NCBI RefSeq assembly: GCF_018613195.1
Contig: NZ_JAGGQQ010000001.1
Location: forward strand, 1 to 64,000
Direction: 5' to 3'
Length of the DNA stretch: 64,000 nucleotides
Origin: Bacillus sp. ISL-45
GTDB lineage: Bacteria; Bacillota; Bacilli; Bacillales; Cytobacillaceae
The first letter of the stretch is position 1, and each line of letters begins with the position of its first letter. The position numbers and the translations under genes are program-made. The notes under the pieces are model-generated. The model did no database searches, was not told the origin of the DNA, and saw only the letters and a list, made by a program, of their open reading frames with translations. This document shows positions 57,585-64,000 of this stretch, in pieces.

Positions 57585-57930
57585 ACTCCTTCTTCTGACA
57601 GCCTATCCCTTTTGGACCCCAAACCTGTCTGAAGTTACCTCGACTTCTGACAGCTTTTCGTCTTTTGGCACCGAACCTGTCTGAACTTCCCCTTACTTCT
57701 GACAGCTTTTTCTCTTTTAGCACCAAACCTGTCACAATAACAGTTTTTTCTTGACAGCTTTTCCCTCTAACACCTCAAACCTGTCACAATAACGGTTTTT
57801 TCTTGACAGCTTTTCGTCCTTACACCTCGAACCTGTCACGATAACGGCTTTTTCTTGACAGCTTTTCGTCCTGACACCTAGAACCTGTCACGATAACTGC
57901 TTGATCTTGACAACTCTTAACCTAACACCT
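57585..57930. repeat. Seven-unit hairpin tandem array (same family as 8637)
   Basis: Seven units of about 49 bp: TTCTTGACAGCTTTTCGTCC...CTCGAACCTGTCACGATAACGG. The first three end CCTGTCTGAA and have CTTCTGACAGC starts, the same variant as the first units at 8.6 kb and likely an older subtype. The last unit is degenerate (GACAACTCTTAACC). Confidence 0.9.
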
Positions 57931-58019
57931 CAAACCGCTCTGAATATCATCTTGATAAGGACAAATCTCTGTAGTGTTTTCAATTCCACCTTAATGTTAA
58001 CCACAACAAATAATAAAGA

Positions 58020-58044
58020 AACCAGTGCATCATTCACACTGGTT
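58020..58044 (-). terminator. Terminator after small ORF
   Basis: AACCAGTG and CACTGGTT form an 8-bp stem with a nine-base loop, followed by TCTTTATTATTTG on the minus strand. Confidence 0.6.
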
Positions 58045-58080
58045 CCCAAAGAGTTTCTTCTATATAATATATTCTCTCGC

Positions 58081-58233
58081 TTACGAGTGGACTTTTCTGT
58101 CCAGGTCTGCGACCATCCGTTGGCTTTTGATATAATCTCTTTCGCGTTTTCTTTCGACTTCCATTCTTGCGTCATGGTTCATGCTGTATACCTCGTAACT
58201 AATTCCATGAGCTCCATGCATTGCTTTTTCCAT
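58081..58233 (-). CDS. Small charged ORF, possible gene remnant
   Basis: A 50-residue frame with MEKAMHGAHGISYEVYSMNH and a highly charged EVERKRERDYIKSQRMVADLDRK end. It has only a weak site upstream (CAAGTG), but a terminator 37 bases downstream suggests transcription. The sequence reads like natural protein rather than noise. It may be the C-terminal remnant of a longer gene, because coding-like sequence continues upstream with stops. Family not recognised. The rest of 57931-58497 shows nothing else. Confidence 0.35.
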   Translation of the reverse strand: MEKAMHGAHGISYEVYSMNHDARMEVERKRERDYIKSQRMVADLDRKVHS

Positions 58234-58497
58234 TTCACTTGTGTAGTTCAGTTTGAGCTGACTAATAGTGAATCATCCCTTCGGTTTTTCGCTTTAATAA
58301 GCGTTTTTTTGATAATGCAATCTTAACACCTTTTATTTACCACTATCAAAGCGGTTAAAACCGTTAATTTTTGGATGTAATGGAATATGGCGGCCTAACG
58401 CGACTTCACCTCTGTCATTCTTAGAATACTGGCAATATCCTCCCAATTGAAGCCTTTCCTGTTATTTAACAGCCATTTGAACTGAATTTAACAGTTT

Positions 58498-58869
58498 TTA
58501 CTGCTTCAAAGTATTCAGTTCGGACATTGCTTCCTGGACGAGTGTCACGGCCTGGCTCATTGCTGCGCCGCCGCCAAATGCAGCTGTAACTCCAACCGCC
58601 TCCAGAATTTGCTCCTCGGACGCCCCCTGATCAAGGCATCCTTTCAAATGGTAGATAATGCAATATTCATCCTGGGAATACAAAGAAATCCCAAGTGCAA
58701 TCAATTGTTTTTCTTTTTGCGTCAAGGTTCCTTCCTGAAAACATACTTCCGTGAATGCATTATAGTGGCTTGCAAGCTCCGGCATTTTTTGCGTGAAAAT
58801 GCCCAATCCTTGCTTATATTCATGAAGAGCTGCTTCTGTTGAATTCCGGGGTTCATAATGATGCTCCAT
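58498..58869 (-). CDS. yurZ: Carboxymuconolactone decarboxylase-family protein YurZ
   Basis: A 123-residue CMD/AhpD-fold protein. [34 protein letters not shown] (about 50-83) carries the conserved Glu, Cys and His of the family, with CxxxH rather than the AhpD CxxC pair. [18 protein letters not shown] ends the domain. Probably a peroxide-related or ring-opening activity; function unproven. ATG 58869 after GGAGTGG. Position between suf and metNIQ is exactly that of B. subtilis yurZ. Confidence 0.88.
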   Translation of the reverse strand: MEHHYEPRNSTEAALHEYKQGLGIFTQKMPELASHYNAFTEVCFQEGTLTQKEKQLIALGISLYSQDEYCIIYHLKGCLDQGASEEQILEAVGVTAAFGGGAAMSQAVTLVQEAMSELNTLKQ

Positions 58870-58941
58870 TGTTTCCACTCCAATCTGCTTTTTTCTCGGT
58901 TAGTATGTTAATTTTCCTGGCCCGTTATGCGGCAAAAAGAA

Positions 58942-58966
58942 AAAGCAGGCTGCCCGCCTGCTTTTT
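58942..58966 (-). terminator. Terminator of metNIQ
   Basis: AAAGCAGGC and GCCTGCTTT form a 9-bp stem, followed by TTCTTTTTG on the minus strand. Confidence 0.88.
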
Positions 58967-58973
58967 TTAGGAG

Positions 58974-59813
58974 TTATTCTTTTACTGGTACGACTGCACC
59001 TTCATATTTTTCAAGGATGAAGTCCTGGATTTCTTTTGAATGAAGCACTTCAACCAGCGCCTTGATTGCTGGCTTGTCGGCATCTCCTTCACGTACAGCA
59101 ATTACGTTTACATAAGGAGAATCGCTCTCCTCGATTGCGATAGAATCCTTTAGAGGGTTCAAACCAGCGTCAATTGCATAGTTGGAGTTGATCAATACTG
59201 CGTCGCCTTCACCATTGTTGAAGATCTGCGGAAGCATTGCTGCTTCATACTCTGTATCAAACTTTAGTTCTTTAGGATTTTCTGCAATATCATCAATTGT
59301 AGCTGTTACTTTTTCTACGCCTTCTTCAAGGGTGATCAATCCCTCTTTTTCAAGCATTGTCAAAATACGGCCATGGTCTGCTACTGAGCTGCTCATAATG
59401 ATGTGCGCACCCTTTGGCAGATCATCCAGTGTAGTATGTTCCTGGGAATATATACCGATAGGCTCGATGTGGATGCCGCCAGCATTTTCAAACTTATAGC
59501 CATGTTCAGCCATTTGTGACTCAAGGTAAGGGATATGCTGGAAGTAGTTAGCATCTAGCTCACCTGAATCAAGGGCCTGGTTTGGCACAACATAGTCATT
59601 GAATGTCTTGATTTCCATCTCGTAACCTTTTTCTTCAAGTAATGCTTTTGCTTCTTCCAGAATTTCTGCGTGAGGTACGTTTGAAGCACCTACGACGATT
59701 TTTTTGCTTTCTTCCTTGCCGCCTTCTCCTCCAGTGTTTTCCTCAGAAGTTCCGCAAGCTGCAAGTCCCGCTGTTAAAATTAGTGCTAACAGTGCTAATA
59801 ACCATTTTTTCAT
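58974..59813 (-). CDS. metQ: Methionine ABC transporter lipoprotein
   Basis: A 279-residue substrate-binding lipoprotein (NlpA family) capturing methionine. Signal MKKWLLALLALILTAGLAAC ends at lipobox LAAC (Cys20). The mature domain has VGASNVPHAEILEEAK (about 42-57) and FNDYVVPNQALDSGELDANYFQH (about 75-97), both typical of MetQ. Third gene of metN-metI-metQ, 14 bases after metI. Confidence 0.95.
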   Translation of the reverse strand: MKKWLLALLALILTAGLAACGTSEENTGGEGGKEESKKIVVGASNVPHAEILEEAKALLEEKGYEMEIKTFNDYVVPNQALDSGELDANYFQHIPYLESQMAEHGYKFENAGGIHIEPIGIYSQEHTTLDDLPKGAHIIMSSSVADHGRILTMLEKEGLITLEEGVEKVTATIDDIAENPKELKFDTEYEAAMLPQIFNNGEGDAVLINSNYAIDAGLNPLKDSIAIEESDSPYVNVIAVREGDADKPAIKALVEVLHSKEIQDFILEKYEGAVVPVKE

Positions 59814-59827
59814 TTCAATTCTCTCCT

Positions 59828-60496
59828 TTATCTCTTATCTAATTTTCTAGTGAAGAAATCCCCTGCAAACTGGATTATAAACACAATTATCAAAATAATG
59901 ATGGTGGCCATCAAGGTGACATCATTCCGGCTTCTCTGGAAACCTTCAAGGTATGCCAGGTTCCCAAGTCCGCCTGCGCCGATGACTCCGGCCATCGCAG
60001 TGTAACTGACCAGCGCGATTGCCGTCACTGTAATACCGGAAACCAATGCTGGCATCGATTCCGGCAGCAGCACCTTCCAGATGATCGTTGTCGTCTTGGC
60101 CCCCATAGACTTTGCTGCTTCAATGACCCCTTTATCAATCTCACGCAAGCCAATTTCAACCATCCTTGCGTAAAATGGAGCCGATCCAATGATCAGTGCA
60201 GGCAATGCAGCGTTTTCCCCGATCATCGAGCCCACGATGACCTTTGTAAAAGGAATCAATAGGACGATTAAAATAATGAATGGGATCGATCTGAAAATAT
60301 TAACAATTGCGCTCAATACTAAATTGACCGGTTTGTTTTCCCAAATATTGCCCTTAGATGTCAAAAACAGCAGCAGTCCCAGGATTGCTCCAAGGATGAA
60401 AGTAGCCACAACGGAAATGGCACTCATGTATAGTGTCTCAACTGTCGCTTCCCACATTCTGTCCCAGTTGACATTCGGAAACAATGTCTCAGCCAT
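59828..60496 (-). CDS. metI: Methionine ABC transporter permease
   Basis: A 222-residue membrane permease with five helices. The EAA coupling motif reads EIDKGVIEAAKSMGAKTTTIIWKVLLPES (about 117-145), and GAGGLGNLAYLEGF (about 178-191) is conserved in MetI. Called metP in B. subtilis nomenclature. ATG 60496 overlaps the metN stop by eight bases, with GGAGGTGA in the end of metN. Confidence 0.95.
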   Translation of the reverse strand: MAETLFPNVNWDRMWEATVETLYMSAISVVATFILGAILGLLLFLTSKGNIWENKPVNLVLSAIVNIFRSIPFIILIVLLIPFTKVIVGSMIGENAALPALIIGSAPFYARMVEIGLREIDKGVIEAAKSMGAKTTTIIWKVLLPESMPALVSGITVTAIALVSYTAMAGVIGAGGLGNLAYLEGFQRSRNDVTLMATIIILIIVFIIQFAGDFFTRKLDKR

Positions 60497-61514
60497 TCGA
60501 AATCACCTCCACGCCGACTTCATGCTGGCCGATATACTCTATTGCCCGGGCTACTTCGCCCTCTTCACCATCAAGATGGATGAACAAGGTTCCATATGAA
60601 CCATTTTGTGTCTGCGAAATTTTACCCTGGACAATATTGACCGTTATTGAAAACTTACGGATCAAGTTGGTGATCAGCGGCTGTTCGGTCCCTTCACCTA
60701 CGAATGTCAGCTGGATAACACGACCATGTGGATATCGCTCAAGTAAGTGGTCAACTGTTTCCTTTGTTTCCTCCGGTTCTGTCACCTGCTGGACGAATCT
60801 TTTCGTGATTGGCTGCTGTGGATTCTTGAATACTTCCAAAACAGGTCCTGTTTCAACAACCTTTCCGCCTTCCATTACGGCGACACGGTGACAGATTTTC
60901 CTGATAACGTGCATTTCATGAGTGATCAGGACAATCGTAAGACCGAGCCTTTTATTAATATCAACAAGGAGATCAAGAATCTGGTCAGTCGTCTGCGGAT
61001 CAAGTGCTGACGTTGCTTCATCCCCAAGCAGTACCTTAGGATTATTGGCAAGCGCCCTGGCGATTCCGACCCTTTGCTTCTGACCGCCGCTCAACTGGGA
61101 AGGATAGGCATCTCCCCGGCCCTCGAGACCTACAAGTGTGATTAACTCTTTTACCCGTTTCTCTCTCTCAGCACTTGGAACTCCTGCAATTTCAAGCGGG
61201 AACGCGATATTCTCTGCCACTGTTCTTGACCAGAGCAGGTTGAAATGCTGGAAAATCATGCTGATTTCCTGGCGGGCCTTGCGCAGTTCTGCTCCCTTAA
61301 TCCTGGAAACTTCCTTGCCGGCTACAACTACAGAACCTGATGTCGGGATCTCCAGCCCATTCAGCATTCGAATCAAAGTACTTTTACCGGCACCACTGTA
61401 GCCGATGACTCCGTAGATTTCTCCTTCCTTGACTTCAAGGTTGACATCATCGACTGCCTTAACCTCTCCCTTGTTGGAAGGATAAATCTTTCTGGCATTT
61501 TTTATTGTAATCAA
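60489..61514 (-). CDS. metN: Methionine ABC transporter ATPase
   Basis: A 341-residue ATPase. Walker A GYSGAGKST (about 38-46), signature LSGGQKQR (about 140-147), Walker B VLLGDEATSALD (about 160-171), and a C-terminal NIL/ACT-type domain (about 265-340) that senses methionine and inhibits transport in homologues. TTG 61514 is chosen because AGAGGGGGAG lies just upstream and gives exactly the family length; a longer ATG frame to 61547 buries that site. Controlled by the SAM-I riboswitch upstream. Confidence 0.96.
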   Translation of the reverse strand: MITIKNARKIYPSNKGEVKAVDDVNLEVKEGEIYGVIGYSGAGKSTLIRMLNGLEIPTSGSVVVAGKEVSRIKGAELRKARQEISMIFQHFNLLWSRTVAENIAFPLEIAGVPSAEREKRVKELITLVGLEGRGDAYPSQLSGGQKQRVGIARALANNPKVLLGDEATSALDPQTTDQILDLLVDINKRLGLTIVLITHEMHVIRKICHRVAVMEGGKVVETGPVLEVFKNPQQPITKRFVQQVTEPEETKETVDHLLERYPHGRVIQLTFVGEGTEQPLITNLIRKFSITVNIVQGKISQTQNGSYGTLFIHLDGEEGEVARAIEYIGQHEVGVEVISNG

Positions 61515-61745
61515 TTGACTCCCCCTCTTTGCATCCGAGTATTCCACACTTATTAAAACCGTTAAATTTCCCTAAAAATAAGAAGGTTATCAATCTAGTT
61601 TCCCATTCCCTAACCGAAAAAATTCAAACTCAGTAAAATCGGGCAATAGGCTCTTATCCTTAACGGGAAAGTTGTGCTCTTGTGATAAAATCTTTTCGGA
61701 CATGCTTTTTGGCTATAACTTTTTAGCATTTATTCGAAAAGAACA

Positions 61746-61914
61746 AAATAAAAGCCTTCCTGCAAGTGAGCAGAAAGGCATAGTAATAGTGGATTCCTTT
61801 CTCTCATCTGTCAAAGCGATCGCTTTGCGTGAATTGGCACCATTTCAGCAAGCAATGCTTACTGACGGTTGCCGGGCTTCATAGGGCACTTCCCTCCACC
61901 TCTCTTGATAAGAG
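61746..61914 (-). ncRNA. SAM-I riboswitch (S-box) of metNIQ
   Basis: Minus strand: CTCTTATCAAGAGAGGTGGA, GGGAAGTGCCCTATGAAGCC, CGGCAACC, a variable P3-P4 region with AATGGTGCCAATTC, and GATGAGAG closing P1. The terminator is at 61754-61779 (GCCTTTCTGC with GCAGGAAGGC, then TTTTATTTTG). High SAM should terminate transcription. Confidence 0.95.
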
Positions 61915-62025
61915 CACGCTATTAAATTATCTAATCGGTTTTAAGTTACGAGTGTGATTGTAGCACGGAGTAAAAAAGTGTGTCAATAAAATTATTTTCA
62001 AATATTTTCTGGAAGGTTATGGATT

Positions 62026-63342
62026 TCAAATTTTAGCCGGGACTCCAGGTACTCCGGTCGCTTTTTCGATCGCCTGCTCCAGGTCTTCAATGATGTCCTC
62101 AACGTTTTCAATCCCCACTGACAGGCGGATTAAATCTTCAGGAACCCCAGCTGCTTTAAGGCCTTCTGAGTCCAGTTGCTGATGGGTTGTGCTTGCAGGA
62201 TGGATAATCAGACTTTTTGCGTCGCCGACGTTCGCGACATGGGACCATAATTCTAATGAGTTGATCAGCTTTGCTCCGGCTTCCCTGCCGCCTTCAATTC
62301 CAAAAATGACTACTGCCCCGGCTCCCTTTGGAAGATAACGATCTGCCAATTCTTTGTCAGGATGTGACTCATGACCTGGATAGCTGACCCATGTAACAGC
62401 AGGATGGGACTCAAGGTAACCTACGATTTTACGGGTATTGGCGATATGCTCCTTCATGCGGACATGCAAAGTTTCTATGCCAAGATTGAATTGGAACGCA
62501 CTCTGCGGACTGATTGCCGGTCCAAGGTCACGCAAAAGCTGTACTCTTGCCTTTACGATATAGGCGGCAGCACCGATTGCTTCACTGTAGACAATGTTAT
62601 GGTAGCTGTTGTCCGGCTCATTGAAGCCTGGGAATTTAGGAGACTTCCAATCAAAGTTTCCTCCATCCACAATAATCCCGCCCATGACTGTCCCATTTCC
62701 TAATAGCCACTTGGTTGCCGAGTGGACGACGATATCTGCGCCATGTTCAATTGGCCGGCATAGATATGGTGTTGCAAATGTGTTATCGATGATCAGCGGA
62801 ACACCTGCTTCGTGAGCAACTTCGGCCACAGCTTCAATATCCAGAACCCTGAGACTTGGATTGCCGATTGTTTCTGCATAGACTGCTTTTGTTTTTGGAG
62901 TGATCGCCTTTCGGAAATTTTCAGGATCAACAGAATCAACTAAGTGAACTTTTATTCCATACTTTGGAAGGGTGACAGCAAATAGATTGTATGTGCCCCC
63001 ATATAGATTAGCGGCTGCGACAATCTCATCACCCGCATGCGCAATGTTCAGGATGGCCATCGTGATGGCAGACATCCCGCTTGATAAAGCGAGCGCACCT
63101 ACACCGCCTTCAAGCAAAGCCACTTTTTCTTCCAGGGCAGTAACAGTCGGATTATGTATCCTTGAATAAATATAACCCGGTTCTTTAAGTGCAAATAAAT
63201 CTGCTGCATGTTCTGTGTTTTCGAATTGGAATGCATTGCTCGAATAAATTGGTACTGCCCTTGCTCCGGTCACCGGGTCTGGTGACTGGCCGCCATGTAC
63301 CCCCAGCGTTTCTATCCTGTAAGTCTTTTGCTCATTAGTCAT
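62026..63342 (-). CDS. metY: O-acetylhomoserine sulfhydrylase-type PLP enzyme
   Basis: A 438-residue Cys/Met-metabolism PLP enzyme. [25 protein letters not shown] (about 53-77) and the PLP lysine in [20 protein letters not shown] (about 203-222) are typical, as is the long form of O-acetylhomoserine (thiol)-lyase, which makes homocysteine directly from sulfide. ATG 63342 follows TTGGAGAG; ATG 63348 is an alternative. The SAM-I riboswitch upstream supports a methionine role. Confidence 0.92.
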   Translation of the reverse strand: MTNEQKTYRIETLGVHGGQSPDPVTGARAVPIYSSNAFQFENTEHAADLFALKEPGYIYSRIHNPTVTALEEKVALLEGGVGALALSSGMSAITMAILNIAHAGDEIVAAANLYGGTYNLFAVTLPKYGIKVHLVDSVDPENFRKAITPKTKAVYAETIGNPSLRVLDIEAVAEVAHEAGVPLIIDNTFATPYLCRPIEHGADIVVHSATKWLLGNGTVMGGIIVDGGNFDWKSPKFPGFNEPDNSYHNIVYSEAIGAAAYIVKARVQLLRDLGPAISPQSAFQFNLGIETLHVRMKEHIANTRKIVGYLESHPAVTWVSYPGHESHPDKELADRYLPKGAGAVVIFGIEGGREAGAKLINSLELWSHVANVGDAKSLIIHPASTTHQQLDSEGLKAAGVPEDLIRLSVGIENVEDIIEDLEQAIEKATGVPGVPAKI

Positions 63343-63378
63343 CTCCATCTCTCCAATCTAAATAATTTATCTGAAAAA

Positions 63379-63523
63379 ACAAAAACCCTCTTCCTAAGAA
63401 GAGGGTCATTTATCATCTCTCCTTATCTTTTCAGAGCAAAAACTCTGCTGGAATTAGCACCGTGTTTCACAACCGGTTGCCGGGCTTCATGGGGCCAGTC
63501 CCTCCGCCTCTCTGGATAAGAAT
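63379..63523 (-). ncRNA. SAM-I riboswitch (S-box) of metY
   Basis: Minus strand: TTCTTATCCAGAGAGGCGGA, GGGACTGGCCCCATGAAGCC, CGGCAACC, then a P3-P4 region ending GTGCTAATTCC and GATAAGGAGA closing P1. Terminator at 63385-63406 (ACCCTCTTCT with AGGAAGAGGGT), followed by TTTTTGTTTTTTC. Confidence 0.95.
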
Positions 63524-63608
63524 ATTCAATTTCGTTTTTACTGCGTTAAAGTGATAATAGCACGTCACAAATTACCAGTCAATATATTTAGATTATTCAG
63601 ATATAAAT

Positions 63609-63947
63609 TTATACACGAACTGGTCCCGCAAGATAAAATAACGATTCCAAAACCAATTGGGCGCGAAAAGGACAATCAGTTGTAAAATAATTCATCTTTA
63701 TTCCTTGCAGCAATTTAAGATTCCCATCAAATAAATGCTCAAAATACGCATTCATCCCCGAGATCGTTGCAGTTTTTCCCGTATCCATGCAGGGATCACA
63801 GCGGGCAACCCTGCCATCCTTAAAAGACATGTAGTATGTGTTACCCTCTGCTTCTATTTTTAAGATTAAATCCAGTTTTTTTACTAGTTGCAGAATATGC
63901 TCCTTGTTGGGAATCTCATTTACAAACCTGTCTATTCGTTCTTGCAT
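63609..63947 (-). CDS. yusD: SCP2-like protein, YusD type
   Basis: A 112-residue soluble protein with LDLILKIEAEGNTYYMSFKDGRVARC and MDTGKTATISGMNAYFEHLFDG, a pattern like small SCP2/sterol-carrier-fold proteins. Its position beside the methionine transporter region fits B. subtilis YusD. Ligand unknown. ATG 63947 is chosen with GAGGGAG upstream; an ATG at 63965 is too close to that site. Confidence 0.7.
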   Translation of the reverse strand: MQERIDRFVNEIPNKEHILQLVKKLDLILKIEAEGNTYYMSFKDGRVARCDPCMDTGKTATISGMNAYFEHLFDGNLKLLQGIKMNYFTTDCPFRAQLVLESLFYLAGPVRV

Positions 63948-64000
63948 TCCGATCAACTCCCTCATATTACATATTCCTTGTAATTAGGGAAAAACCTGTT

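Noticed and set aside
57585-57930. Series of terminators for a gene to the left
   Set aside because: The stems are short (about 6-10 bp) with long loops and no consistent T tract, and there is no gene immediately upstream on either strand.

Overview
The window is a piece of a low-to-moderate GC Bacillaceae chromosome. Gene content and order follow the Bacillus subtilis mrp-yui-yum-yut-thr-yun-suf-met region closely. Spore genes (yutH, yunB, a YhcN-type lipoprotein, a 3D-domain protein) show a spore former. The abundance of minisatellite-like intergenic arrays and of a GC-rich dispersed element suggests a Mesobacillus/Neobacillus-type species rather than B. subtilis itself; that genus call is inference. 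I see no rRNA, tRNA, prophage, insertion sequence or CRISPR array.

Layout. 1-1350: a 51-bp repeat array, a YufK-like membrane protein and a small membrane peptide. 1490-7375: the complete seven-gene Mrp Na+/H+ antiporter operon, preceded by a possible 17-codon leader. 7478-13911: a flavin monooxygenase, a YuxO-type thioesterase, DedA and Gly/Tyr-rich proteins, the YuiH molybdopterin protein and the YuiF transporter, with two tandem arrays between them. 14129-26900: aminopeptidase PepA, YuiD/C/B/A, a Nudix hydrolase, three flavin oxidoreductases (YumB, YumC, YutJ) and three Fe-S or thioredoxin-like factors (ErpA-type YutM, YuzD, NifU-type YutI). 26987-30275: hom-thrC-thrB. 30483-42193: a 2-hydroxyacid dehydrogenase, yutH/G/F/E, an EAL phosphodiesterase, a frameshifted glpX, yutD, a spore lipoprotein, lipA and a secreted M23 peptidase. 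42234-46020: an NSS transporter with its 33-residue MetS-like subunit, then an NhaC-family transporter under a lysine riboswitch. 46076-51011: yunB, an HD-GYP phosphodiesterase, yunC, yunD and yunF. 51762-57049: the sufCDSUB operon. 58498-63947: yurZ, metNIQ and a metY-like gene, the last two units each under a SAM-I riboswitch, then a YusD-like protein.

The genes are mostly housekeeping: ion homeostasis, respiration and flavin redox, Fe-S assembly (suf, YutI, YutM feeding LipA), threonine and methionine supply, and spore biogenesis. Two c-di-GMP-type phosphodiesterases (EAL and HD-GYP) lie 11 kb apart.

The unusual content is between the genes. Seven short-period (about 40-53 bp) tandem arrays occupy intergenic DNA. 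Three of them, at 8.6, 36.3 and 57.6 kb, use the same hairpin unit, TGACAG...CTGTCA, so they form one family. A second, GC-rich foldable element occurs at least six times between 22.6 and 41.2 kb in nested long and short forms. A compact four-way-junction element lies upstream of suf, and a third dispersed sequence is shared between 12.4 and 19.1 kb. None of these matches a named family that I can recall.
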